A DNA stretch of 55,110 nucleotides from Streptomyces roseochromogenus subsp. oscitans DS 12.976. Its GTDB lineage: Bacteria; Actinomycetota; Actinomycetes; Streptomycetales; Streptomycetaceae. The position numbers were made by a program, and so were the translations under genes. This document shows, one piece after another, positions 31,349-39,546 of the stretch (the stretch's first letter is position 1; each line of letters begins with the position of its first letter). The stretch is taken from the NCBI RefSeq assembly GCF_000497445.1, contig NZ_CM002285.1, positions 4,858,250-4,913,359 on the forward strand. Direction: 5' to 3'. The notes beneath the pieces are model-generated. The model made no database searches and was not told where the DNA came from. It saw only the letters and a program-made list of their open reading frames with translations.

Positions 31349-31947
31349 CCGACCACCGCACCCACCTCTTCGCTCAGCACATCCCCGACTTCGGCACCGT
31401 CCGCGTCCACCCCCTCGACCCGGCGTCCGACGCGGACGTGGTCCACCGCTGGGTCGGCGAGGAGCGCGCCGTCTTCTGGGGCATGAACGGCCTCACCCGG
31501 GACCAGGTCGCCGAGATCTACGCCCACATGGCCGGCCTCGACACCCACCACGCCCACCTGGTCACCGTGGACGGCGCACCCGCCGCCCTGTTCCAGACGT
31601 ACGAGCCCGCCGCCGACCGGGTCGGCGAGTGCTACGACGTACGCCCCGGCGATCTCGGCATCCACGTCCTCCTCGCTCCCGCCGGCCCCGACGGCCCGCG
31701 CCCCGGCTGGACGTCCGCGCTGCTGACCGCGTTGACGACGTACGCACTGCGGACCCTGGACCGGCGCCGGCTCGTGGTCGACCCGGACGTGCGCAACACC
31801 AGGGCGATCGCCCGCTTCGAACGCCAGGGCTTCGTGCGCGGCCCGGCGGTCGTCCTGCCCGAGGTGGACATCCCCGACGTGTACCTGCCGGAGAAGCACG
31901 CCCAACTCGCCTTCCTGGAACGGGCCGTGGCCCTTCCCGGCGACTAG
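31345..31947 (+). CDS. Siderophore-type GNAT acetyltransferase (AlcB/IucB-like)
   Basis: 200 residues; the ATG overlaps the acylase stop (ATGA). The order of motifs matches the hydroxylamine/lysine N-acyltransferases of siderophore pathways: 'DVVHRWVGEERAVFWGMNGL', the 'LFQTYEPAADRVGECYDV' strand and 'GDLGIHVLLAP'. A C-terminal 'RRLVVDPDVRNTRAIARFERQGFVRG' follows, shown by 'VVDPDVRNTRAIARFERQGF', the acyl-CoA pyrophosphate region. The expected reaction is acyl transfer from acyl-CoA to a hydroxylamine or amine. No N-hydroxylase or IucA/C synthetase adjoins it, so it would have to serve a pathway encoded elsewhere. It shares the iron-regulated transcript. Confidence 0.88.
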   Translation: MTDHRTHLFAQHIPDFGTVRVHPLDPASDADVVHRWVGEERAVFWGMNGLTRDQVAEIYAHMAGLDTHHAHLVTVDGAPAALFQTYEPAADRVGECYDVRPGDLGIHVLLAPAGPDGPRPGWTSALLTALTTYALRTLDRRRLVVDPDVRNTRAIARFERQGFVRGPAVVLPEVDIPDVYLPEKHAQLAFLERAVALPGD

Positions 31948-31957
31948 CCTTCCCCAG

Positions 31958-32437
31958 GTGACCACGTCGCCCGAAGAGCTGATCGCCCACTACCGACTCG
32001 AACCGCTCCCCCGGGAAGGCGGTCTGTACCGGCGTACCTGGGCGGGGCCCGTACGCCCGGACGGCCGTCCCGAGGGCTCCGCCATCGTCGTCCTGCTCAC
32101 CGCCGACGACTTCTCCGCGCTGCACCGCCTGCCCACCGACGAGATCTGGCACTTCTACCTCGGCGACCCGCTGCACCTCCTGCTGCTCGCCCCCGACGGC
32201 ACCACCCGCACCACCGTCCTCGGGCCCGCCCCGCTGTCCGGCCAGCACGTGCAGTTCACCGTGCCCGCCCACACCTGGATGGGCGCGCGGGTCGCCCCGG
32301 GCGGCGCCTGGACGCTCTTCGGCACCACGATGGCCCCCGGATTCACCGACGCGGACTACGAACACGGAGACGCGGCCGAACTGACGGCGCGTTACCCATC
32401 GGAAGCCGCCCGGATCACGGAACTGTGCCGCCCATGA
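31958..32437 (+). CDS. Cupin_5/DUF985 family protein
   Basis: 159 residues from GTG 31958, 10 bases after the acetyltransferase. The cupin barrel motifs are visible: 'EGGLYRRTW', 'FSALHRLPTDEIWHFYLGDP' (cupin box with His/Glu), 'LGPAPLSGQHVQFTVPAHTWMGAR' in part as 'HVQFTVPAHTWMGARV', and 'FGTTMAPGFTDADYEHGD'. Members are metal-dependent isomerase-like or uncharacterised proteins. By spacing it belongs to the iron-box transcript, and it overlaps the SDR gene by 4 bases. Substrate unknown. Confidence 0.88.
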   Translation: MTTSPEELIAHYRLEPLPREGGLYRRTWAGPVRPDGRPEGSAIVVLLTADDFSALHRLPTDEIWHFYLGDPLHLLLLAPDGTTRTTVLGPAPLSGQHVQFTVPAHTWMGARVAPGGAWTLFGTTMAPGFTDADYEHGDAAELTARYPSEAARITELCRP

Positions 32438-33204
32438 ACCTCCCCGAGCTGCTCCACGGACAGACCGCCCTGGTGACCGGCGCGGGCGGCGGCATCGGAC
32501 GCGCCATCGCCCTGCGCTTCGCCGAGCAGGGCGCGGCGGTCGCCCTCCACTGCCGTACGGCGGTGGAATCGGCCGGTGAAGTGGCGTCAGGAATCCGGGA
32601 GTCCGGCGGCGAGGCCGTCGTACTCCAGGCGGATCTGACGGACGACGACGCCTGTCACCGCCTGGTCCGGGAGGTGACGGACTGGTCCGGAGGCCGGCTC
32701 ACCGCCCTCGTCAACAACGCGGCCGTCCAGCCGGTCCAGCCCCTGCCCGGCATGACGGCGGACGCGTGGCGGACGGTCGTGGACACCGATCTCACCAGTG
32801 TCTTCGCGTGCACCCAGGCCGCGGCGGCGCACATGCGCGCACACGGCGGCGGCACCGTCACCCACATCGCCTCCATCGAGGCCGCTCACCCCGCCCCCGG
32901 CCACGCCCACTACAGCGCGGCCAAGGCCGCGGTGGTCATGCACGCCCGCGCGGCCGCCCTGGAGTACGGGCCCGACGGCATCCGCGTCAACACCGTCTCG
33001 CCCGGCCTGATCGACCGGGAGGGCCTCGCCGAGGCCTGGCCGGACGGCGTACGCCGCTGGCTGGCCGCCGCCCCCACCGGCCGCCTGGGCCGCCCCGAGG
33101 ACGTGGCCGACGCCTGTGTCTTCCTGGCCTCGCCGCTCGCGCGCTGGATCACCGGCCACGACCTGACCGTGGACGGCGGTATCTCGGCCCGCCCGACCTG
33201 GTGA
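32434..33204 (+). CDS. Short-chain dehydrogenase/reductase (SDR)
   Basis: 256 residues from the ATG at 32434 (ATGA overlap with the cupin). Classical SDR: cofactor motif 'LVTGAGGGIGRAIALRF', 'NNAAVQP' (NNAG-like), catalytic Ser in 'THIASIEAA', Tyr-x3-Lys in 'HYSAAKAAVV', and the post-catalytic 'GIRVNTVSPGLIDREGLAEAW'. The C-terminus 'ITGHDLTVDGGI' is typical of 3-oxoacyl-reductase-like SDRs. The residue after the first glycine-rich turn suggests NADP use, but this is not certain. It is the probable last gene of the iron-box operon. Confidence 0.93.
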   Translation: MNLPELLHGQTALVTGAGGGIGRAIALRFAEQGAAVALHCRTAVESAGEVASGIRESGGEAVVLQADLTDDDACHRLVREVTDWSGGRLTALVNNAAVQPVQPLPGMTADAWRTVVDTDLTSVFACTQAAAAHMRAHGGGTVTHIASIEAAHPAPGHAHYSAAKAAVVMHARAAALEYGPDGIRVNTVSPGLIDREGLAEAWPDGVRRWLAAAPTGRLGRPEDVADACVFLASPLARWITGHDLTVDGGISARPTW

Positions 33205-33281
33205 GCAACGCGGCCGATCTCTCCGTACCTACAGGGAGGCCCGTACACGGAGGCCTGACGAAGGCACAGGGAGGGGACGAG

Positions 33282-35057
33282 GTGCTGCGCGACCGACACC
33301 GCCGGACACGACGGCTGACCCTGCTCTGCGCGGGCCTGTTCCTCCTCCTGCTCGGCACGGCGGCGCCCGCGTCGGCCCACGCGGCCCTGCGCGGGACCGA
33401 CCCCGCCGACGGCACCGTGCTGCGCACGGCCCCCCGGCAGCTCACCCTCACCTTCACCGAGTCGGTCGGCCTGCTCACCGACTCCTTCCGCGTCTACGAC
33501 CCCCACAACCACCGCCTGCGCACGGGCCCCACCGAGCACGCCCCCAGCGGCTCGGACACCGCCCGTGTCCCCCTGCCCGCCCAGCTCGCGGACGGCACCT
33601 ACACGGTCGCCTGGCGGGTGGTGTCGGCGGACAGCCACCCGGTGTCCGGCGCGCTCACCTTCTCGGTCGGCCGGCGCACGGCGACGACGGCGGCCCCGGC
33701 CCCCGACAACGCGGAGAACCCGGCCACCGCGGCCCTGTACAACATCGCCCGCTGGCTCGCGTACCTCTCCGTGGCCGTGCTGCTGGGCACGGCGGCGTTC
33801 GTGGCGTACTGCCGTCCACCGAAGACGGCCCCGCTGCGCACCCCCGCCCTGGCCGCTGCCTGGACCCTCCTCGCCGCGACAACTGCCCTGTTCGTCCTGC
33901 GCACCCCGTACGAGGAGGGCACCTCACCCACGCTCTCCGTGCGCTCCCTCACCCACGCGGCCACGACCCGCCCCGGCGCACTCCTGCTCGCCCGCCTGGC
34001 ACTGCTCCTCGTCGCGGCAGCCGCCGTGGCGCTGCTGCGGTCCCGCCGCAGAAGACTCCCGCGCCGTACGACGCTCATGGTGGCCGCGGCCGTCTCCCTC
34101 CCCCTCGCCCTGACCTGGACGGCGGCCGAACACGCTTCGGCGGGCATCCAGGTCCCCCTGGCGATCACCTCCGCGACCCTCCATCTGCTGGCCATGGCGG
34201 CCTGGCTGGGCGGCCTGGCGGCCCTGCTGCGCACGGCATCCGACCCTGCAGCGCTCCCGCTCTCGGTCCCGGCCCGTTTCTCCCGGCTGGCCTCCGCCTC
34301 GGTGACGGTTCTGGTCCTGACCGGCGTCTACCAGTCCTGGCGGGGCCTCGGTTCCTGGCAGGCGCTCACGGACACGACGTACGGCCGCACCCTGCTGGCC
34401 AAACTGGCGGCGGTCACCGCGCTCCTGCTGGCGGCTGCCTGCTCCCGCACCTGGACGACCCGCGCGATGCGGTCCCGGGCGACGGCGGCGACCGCCCCCA
34501 CCCGCATCCCCGAACCGGCGACGGGCCCCCCGCTCCCCCCGGAACCCCCCGCCCCGCCCCCACACCCGCCCCACTCCCTCCTGCGCCGCTCGGTGCTGGC
34601 GGAGGCGGCCGTCTCCGTGGTGGTCCTGGCCCTGTCCACTCTCCTGACGAGCACGGTGCCGGGCCGCACGGCCACCGAGGAGGCGCAGACCGGGACCCCG
34701 ACGGCCGGCATCCCGACGGCCTCGGTCACCACGATCCCCTTCGACCTCGGCACCCCCGGCGGCCACGGCAAGGTCCAGGTCACCCTGGACCCGGGCCGGG
34801 TGGGCCGGACCTCCGTCCAGGCGGTCGTCTACGGCCCCGACGGCGGCCTTTCCACGGTCCCCGAACTCCGCGTCACCCTCACCCTCGCCGCCCAGCGAAT
34901 CGGCCCCCTCGACACCAAGGTCACCGACCGCGGCGGCTACTGGGCCACCGACTCCTTCGACCTCCCCCTCCCGGGAACCTGGACGATGAAGGCGACGGTA
35001 CGGGTGTCGGACCTGGACCAGGTGACGGTTTCGGCGCCGGTGCGGGTGACGCGGTAG
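33282..35057 (+). CDS. CopC-CopD fusion (YcnJ-like copper protein)
   Basis: 591 residues from GTG 33282 (GGGAGGGG upstream). The signal peptide ends 'APASAHAALRGTDPADGT', and cleavage would leave the copper-binding His at the mature N-terminus. The CopC domain (to about residue 125) has 'LTLTFTESVGLLTDSFRVYD' and 'SADSHPVSGALTFSV' with the second His. CopD then spans about eight helices (about 150-460). The C-terminal extracytoplasmic domain (about 470-591) resembles the YtkA-like module: 'KVQVTLDPGRVGRTSVQAVV', 'GYWATDSFDLPLPGTWTM'. It should bind copper outside and move or buffer it across the membrane. Confidence 0.9.
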   Translation: MLRDRHRRTRRLTLLCAGLFLLLLGTAAPASAHAALRGTDPADGTVLRTAPRQLTLTFTESVGLLTDSFRVYDPHNHRLRTGPTEHAPSGSDTARVPLPAQLADGTYTVAWRVVSADSHPVSGALTFSVGRRTATTAAPAPDNAENPATAALYNIARWLAYLSVAVLLGTAAFVAYCRPPKTAPLRTPALAAAWTLLAATTALFVLRTPYEEGTSPTLSVRSLTHAATTRPGALLLARLALLLVAAAAVALLRSRRRRLPRRTTLMVAAAVSLPLALTWTAAEHASAGIQVPLAITSATLHLLAMAAWLGGLAALLRTASDPAALPLSVPARFSRLASASVTVLVLTGVYQSWRGLGSWQALTDTTYGRTLLAKLAAVTALLLAAACSRTWTTRAMRSRATAATAPTRIPEPATGPPLPPEPPAPPPHPPHSLLRRSVLAEAAVSVVVLALSTLLTSTVPGRTATEEAQTGTPTAGIPTASVTTIPFDLGTPGGHGKVQVTLDPGRVGRTSVQAVVYGPDGGLSTVPELRVTLTLAAQRIGPLDTKVTDRGGYWATDSFDLPLPGTWTMKATVRVSDLDQVTVSAPVRVTR

Positions 35058-35158
35058 GCGGGAGGCACCGATCCAGCCGTCCTTCGCTGTCCGGGCAGTT
35101 GACAGTGTCAGGCCGTGACGCCGGAGTCCCGGGCCGATGGACATACGCGGTGCCTTGG

Positions 35159-37633
35159 CTACGCGGGCATGACACCGTGAATGCGGGAGAGGGTGAAGAC
35201 GCGTTCGTCGTCGCGCAGGTGGCACCAGGCGTACAGGTAGGGCGGGTCGAGATCGAGTTCGCTGAGAGTGCGTACGGTGCGGCTGCCCGAGGCGGCCACG
35301 TATTCGATGGTGACATCCTGGCCTTTGTCGATGGCATGGGCCAGTTGACGGACGTCGGTGAGGGACAGCAGGCGCGCGTGGCCGGCGACGATTTCCTCGG
35401 TGTCGGTGCCGAAGGGGATTCCGCTCGCCGGATCGGGTTCCGGTGCGACGGGTGGGGCAGCCTGCAGTTTGGCGGCCAGGGCACCCACGTCGACGGCGGC
35501 CAGGGACCCCTTTGTACGGGCGCTCGTGCCCTGGCGGCTTGACGTGCCGCCGGGCGCACGTGGGTGCGGTACCGGGGTGGCGGCGCGGCGGTGCCGGTTC
35601 TGTTCCACGCGTACGGTCCCGTCGGCGCTCTCGGCGACTGGTGCGTAGCCCGCCGCTCGGAGCGCGGCGACGGTCTTGTCGAGCGGGATCCGGCTGACCA
35701 GCACGGTCGGTGCCAGCAGCCGCAGGCCGAGGCCGGCGAGCTTTCGGTGGGCGGCGAGTTCGGCGAGGAGGGCGGGTTCTTCGCCGTGGATCACGCTGGC
35801 CGCGGAGGTGACGCGCATACGGCCGTGGCTGCGCGCGGTGTCGTTGATCAGGTACGTCAGCGGCTGCGGGAGGGCGCCGACGGCGACGGCGGCCAGGTCG
35901 GCCGCGATGGCTTCGGGTGTACGGCCCGCGTCCAGGGCGCGGCGGACGCTGCCCGGACTGAACCGCCACACCGATGCCGTGCCGCCGGCCTCCCGGTCCG
36001 CGACGGTGTCCAGGAGCGAGGCGAGCTGGGCGGACGGTGTGCCGGTCACGACGGCGGTGAGGTCGGCACCGAAGCGGGCGGCCCTGGTGGCCGTCGGCAG
36101 CAGACGCTGACAAGCCGCGGCCAGGGCTTCGACGTCGTCGGCCTGCAGCGCGGCACCGATGCAGGACAGGGCGCCGCGGCCGACGACTCCGAGCAGCTCC
36201 GCCTCGCGTGCCAGGGTGGCGAAGGGCGTGCTGTCCTGGGGAAGTTGATCGGCGAGAGGACGGTACCAGGCGACCAGCGGCCCCAGTTCCGCCGCGCTCT
36301 TCGCTCCCTGGCCGGCCGGGAGGTGCGCTGCGGCGGTGAGGAGCCCGTCCCGGGCCTGCGCGCAGCCCTCGCAGGGTGGTGATCCGGCGATTGCGGGCAG
36401 TACCTTGCCGTCTTCGTCGCGGGCCTGGGCCGGGGTGAGCGGCAGTGTCCGCCATGCCTGGAGCAGCGCGGTGAGCTGCTCCGCCGGTTCCCGCTGCGCC
36501 CAGGCGTCGTAGCCCTTCGTCGCCGCGACCTGGCTGCCGTCCCGGGCGAGCAGACCGGCGTGGTACGCCGTCTCCAGAGCGAGGCGTACGACGATGTCGT
36601 CGCACTGCGCTGCCTTGCCGATCCGGGACATCTCACGTGCCCCGACCCCGCCGGACTTCAGCCGGGTCGGAGGAGAGGCGGAGCACACCGCAAGGACCGA
36701 AGCGGCGTGAGCGGCGAACGCCGTGGCCGCGGCCGCCGCTTCCTGGTCCGCCTCTGCCGGGGTGACGGGCGTCGAACGAACAGAGGGCGGGACGGGCTCG
36801 AAGGGGGCGTGCCAGTCGGCTCCGCGCAGGGCGAGTGCTACCTCGGCCGGCATGCGGGTGGCTCCGTATCGACGGTGGTCCTGGACAAGCAGCCCCCGCT
36901 CCAGCGCCCAGCGCGCACCCGGCTCGGAGTCGGAGAGTGGAACCCCAGGGGCCCCGAGGATGGTGAACTCGGTCTGGGACTCGGGTTGTTCGGTCTCGTG
37001 ACCCGCCAGCCGCTCAAGTAGTTCCCGGGTGACCGCAGGCGCCCCGGCCACCACCTCGGCGACCCGCTCAGCATCACTGTGGTGATCCACGAGGGCCGTC
37101 AGCCGCTGCTGTTTGGTGTTGCCGGTTGTCCGTACACCCAGGGCCACCAGCATGCGGCGCAGTTCCTCGGAGGTCATGTCCGCGAGCAGCCGGGCGAGCG
37201 GCGCGTCCAGTCCCAGCGGCGTCTGCCATGCCTGCCGCAGCGGTGCCGCCATACGCAGGAGCCCCTCGCCGTCCGGCCAGACCAGCGCGTGATCGGCCAG
37301 TGTTCCGAGGGCCTCGTCCAGCCCGCGAGCGCTCTCTGTTCCGGACACGCCCAGCAGATCCCCGAGAGCGGCACGTGGTGTCGGCCCCAGCGCCGCCAGC
37401 GCCTCCGCCACCTGCAGGTGTGGCAGCGCGAGCCCGGGCAGCACGAGCGCCACCGAGGCGGGGCGCTGGAGACGGTCCGCCAGTTCACCAAAGGATCGTG
37501 GCTCCGGCGGCGACACGGTGTCCCCGCGTGTGGCGAGGACCCGCTCGAGCCGGGAGACTTCGAGACCGCTCAGCCACGTGGTCAGTGTTGATCCGCTGGG
37601 CTTACCGATGGGGCACCTCACGAGAACGAGCAC
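35159..37633 (-). CDS. Large helicase-associated (XPB-like) protein with C-terminal WYL-like domain
   Basis: 824 residues from GTG 37633 (GGAAG six bases upstream; GTG 37621 also possible). It resembles the actinobacterial 'helicase-associated domain' family: 'PPEPRSFGELADRLQRPASVALVLPGLALP', split as 'RSFGELADRLQRPAS' and 'VLPGLALPHLQVAEAL', and later 'FSPGSVRRALDAGRTPEAIAADL'. The segment 'ARSHGRMRVTSAASVIHGEE' follows. No Walker A or DEAD box is seen, so it has no helicase motor. The last 90 residues, 'LTDVRQLAHAIDKGQDVTIEY' through 'YLYAWCHLRDDERVFTLSRI', read like a WYL domain. A DNA-repair or regulatory role is inferred. A broken second copy lies at 47705-48300. Confidence 0.85.
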   Translation of the reverse strand: MLVLVRCPIGKPSGSTLTTWLSGLEVSRLERVLATRGDTVSPPEPRSFGELADRLQRPASVALVLPGLALPHLQVAEALAALGPTPRAALGDLLGVSGTESARGLDEALGTLADHALVWPDGEGLLRMAAPLRQAWQTPLGLDAPLARLLADMTSEELRRMLVALGVRTTGNTKQQRLTALVDHHSDAERVAEVVAGAPAVTRELLERLAGHETEQPESQTEFTILGAPGVPLSDSEPGARWALERGLLVQDHRRYGATRMPAEVALALRGADWHAPFEPVPPSVRSTPVTPAEADQEAAAAATAFAAHAASVLAVCSASPPTRLKSGGVGAREMSRIGKAAQCDDIVVRLALETAYHAGLLARDGSQVAATKGYDAWAQREPAEQLTALLQAWRTLPLTPAQARDEDGKVLPAIAGSPPCEGCAQARDGLLTAAAHLPAGQGAKSAAELGPLVAWYRPLADQLPQDSTPFATLAREAELLGVVGRGALSCIGAALQADDVEALAAACQRLLPTATRAARFGADLTAVVTGTPSAQLASLLDTVADREAGGTASVWRFSPGSVRRALDAGRTPEAIAADLAAVAVGALPQPLTYLINDTARSHGRMRVTSAASVIHGEEPALLAELAAHRKLAGLGLRLLAPTVLVSRIPLDKTVAALRAAGYAPVAESADGTVRVEQNRHRRAATPVPHPRAPGGTSSRQGTSARTKGSLAAVDVGALAAKLQAAPPVAPEPDPASGIPFGTDTEEIVAGHARLLSLTDVRQLAHAIDKGQDVTIEYVAASGSRTVRTLSELDLDPPYLYAWCHLRDDERVFTLSRIHGVMPA

Positions 37634-37816
37634 CGTTCGCTTCGCTTCCGGACCGGAACCGGTCCTGGCAGGACACCAGGATGGCGCATGCTGCGGGCCG
37701 CCTGCGTCCCGCAGCAACAGAAACCCGCTTCTGCAATGCCGGAAAAGACGGAAACTGAGACGGACCCGCGCGTAATCCTGGTGACGGTGGGCTGCGATCG
37801 GGGCTAGCGTGCGGCG

Positions 37817-38419
37817 GTGATCAGCGATGAGGGAGTACGTCTGGGTGCGGAGGCCGCACGGCGCCTGGCGCAGACAGGGCTCTATGAGTTCGAGTCAGGA
37901 CTGACGGATGCCGAGTTCGAGCGAATCGAGCAGGAGTTCGGGTTCGAGTTCGCGGACGATCACCGCGCGTTCCTTGCGGCGGGCCTTCCGGTCAACATTC
38001 CTCCCGAGGAGGGGCAGACCTGGTCCAAGCCCTGGCCCGAGTGGCGCAGCAGCGATCCGGAGAGGTTGCGCGATCAGCTTGGCTGGCCGGTCGAGGGCGT
38101 TCTCTTCGACGTCGAGTGCAACGGATTCTGGTACGAGGCATGGGGTGAGCGTCCGGCCGATGCCGCGGCTGCCCTGGCCACTGCGCAGCGCCATCTTTCA
38201 GATGTGCCGCTGCTTGTGCCGGTGTACGGCCACCGGTACCTTCCTGCCGGCCGGGGAAGCTTCGGGCATCCGGTGCTCTCGGTGTGGCAGACCGACATCA
38301 TCTACTACGGGCTGGACCTGGCCGACTACATGCACCAGGAGTTCGACGAGGCACGAAGCAACGTCGACGAGGCCTGGGACCCGAGAGCAACAGTCCCCTT
38401 CTGGCGCGACCTCCTCTGA
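37817..38419 (+). CDS. SMI1/KNR4 (SUKH) family protein
   Basis: 200 residues from GTG 37817. 'GLTDAEFERIEQEFGFEFADDHRAFLAAGLP' (seen in 'DAEFERIEQEFGFEFADDHR') is the SUKH N-terminal signature. The later 'WRSSDPERLRDQLGWPVEGVLFDVECN', 'LVPVYGHRYLPAG' and 'VLSVWQTDIIYYGLDLADYM' complete the fold. SUKH proteins often neutralise polymorphic toxins, but no toxin gene is adjacent here, so it may be an orphan immunity gene or have another role. No signal peptide. Confidence 0.85.
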   Translation: MISDEGVRLGAEAARRLAQTGLYEFESGLTDAEFERIEQEFGFEFADDHRAFLAAGLPVNIPPEEGQTWSKPWPEWRSSDPERLRDQLGWPVEGVLFDVECNGFWYEAWGERPADAAAALATAQRHLSDVPLLVPVYGHRYLPAGRGSFGHPVLSVWQTDIIYYGLDLADYMHQEFDEARSNVDEAWDPRATVPFWRDLL

Positions 38420-38453
38420 GTTCTGAGACCTGCGGAGACCGGCGACGGGAGTT

Positions 38454-38843
38454 GTGGTTGCTGAAGTCTCCCGGCCTGGTCGGATCAAGGCGCCGACGCG
38501 TCGCCGTGTGGGTTTGGGTGTCGCCTTCATCGTGTGGGGCCTGGTTGTGCTGTGGGGTTCGTGTGCGTCAACGACCATCGGACCGAAGGGGATCGGCCAG
38601 CGCTGGCCCGGGTTGAGGCGAACGATCCCATGGGAGAAGGTCGATGATGTCGCGGTGGTGCGGCTGGCGGGCTTCAAGCCCCGCCGACAGGTCCGAGTCA
38701 GCCTGAGGGACGGGCGAAGGTGCCATCTGGTTGCGCCTGTAGATGGGCTCCGGAAGCCGACAAACCCTGACTTCGACCAGGAGGCAGCGCGAATCGTGGG
38801 CCATTGGGAATCGGTGAGGCTGCCGTCCGGCCAGTCGCTCTAG
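38454..38843 (+). CDS. PH-like domain membrane protein, possibly shortened
   Basis: 129 residues. One hydrophobic segment (about 20-37, 'LGVAFIVWGLVVLWGSC') is followed by a bacterial PH-like region: 'STTIGPKGIGQRWPGLRRTIPWEKVDDVAVV' given by 'KGIGQRWPGLRRTIPWEKV', and 'RRCHLVAPVDGLRKPTNPDFDQ'. Relatives I recall have two helices before this region, so an internal deletion is possible. It begins 35 bases after the SUKH gene with no clear ribosome site at the GTG, so it may be decayed. Confidence 0.6.
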   Translation: MVAEVSRPGRIKAPTRRRVGLGVAFIVWGLVVLWGSCASTTIGPKGIGQRWPGLRRTIPWEKVDDVAVVRLAGFKPRRQVRVSLRDGRRCHLVAPVDGLRKPTNPDFDQEAARIVGHWESVRLPSGQSL

Positions 38844-39156
38844 CAGTCCATCCATCCTGGCCCGGCGGGATGGGCTGGCCAGGCACTGACTTACCCCCCA
38901 AGAGCCTTCACTGGCGAGGACCGTTCGAGATGGCCAGGTTGACGGTCTACGCCGAAGCCAGCGAGGAAGAGATGCGGGCCGCGCTCGGCAAGCTATCCTC
39001 CGACTCCGATCGATCAGGTTGGTGATCGAGTGCGTCACAGGCCCCGATGCCCTCCGCTGCAGTCGTCGCTGACCGAACCGGGGACAGAGACGTCAGCCAT
39101 CAAATGACGTCAACGGGGCCCAGGGTGCGAGGGCCCGCGCGATGACGGGCCCTGGG
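38844..39156. other. Gap with no supported gene
   Basis: About 310 bases. A 31-codon ATG reading at 38931 ('MARLTVYAEASEEEMRAALG') has coding-like composition but no support. A hairpin GGGCCC...GGGCCC around 39115-39150 (GGGCCCAGGGTGCGAGGGCCC / GACGGGCCCTGGGTC) may terminate the cluster from the right. Confidence 0.45.
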
Positions 39157-39546
39157 TCAGAAGTCGACCACCTGGCCGTGCGCGAGCATCCGAGCGTACC
39201 GCTGGCGGCTCGCCCGGATTTCCTTCACCAGGAGTGCGGCGGCGCCGGAGACCTCGGACGGTCCGTGACCGGCCTCTACGGTCCACTGGGTCCACCAGGT
39301 TCCCTCCACCGCCCCGGACGCACGGAACACCGCATTGATGTCCATACGTCCGGCTGCGGAAGCGGTCGCGGGACGGACTCTTATGCGGAAGTCGGCTTCC
39401 GCGACATCGAGTACGATCCTGTCCGCCTCACAGGACAGGGCCAACGCGTCGGGGAAGGCCCTGGTCAAAGCACCGGCGAAACGTGCTGCCACCCCTTGTG
39501 TGCGCGCCTCGTCCGTGGCGGGCGGAGGGAGCACACCGCCCCTCAC
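39157..39546 (-). CDS. Small unknown protein coupled to the desaturase
   Basis: 129 residues from GTG 39546, whose GTGA overlaps the desaturase stop; translational coupling is therefore likely. Sequence: 'VAARFAGALTRAFPDALAL', 'DRIVLDVAEADFRIRVRP', 'GTWWTQWTVEAGHGPSEVSG', 'LLVKEIRASRQRYARM'. It has an alpha/beta look, no signal and no metal motif I recognise. As the last gene of the run it may be a partner or tailoring subunit of the oxygenases. Function unknown. Confidence 0.7.
   Translation of the reverse strand: MRGGVLPPPATDEARTQGVAARFAGALTRAFPDALALSCEADRIVLDVAEADFRIRVRPATASAAGRMDINAVFRASGAVEGTWWTQWTVEAGHGPSEVSGAAALLVKEIRASRQRYARMLAHGQVVDF

Noticed and set aside
33924..36605. 893-codon minus-strand frame spanning the CopCD end and the helicase-associated gene
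   Set aside because: Crosses two real genes in wrong frames and reads Arg/Pro/Gly low complexity.
38931..39026. 31-codon ATG frame 'MARLTVYAEASEEEMRAALG'
   Set aside because: Composition is coding-like, but there is no convincing ribosome site or family; may be debris.
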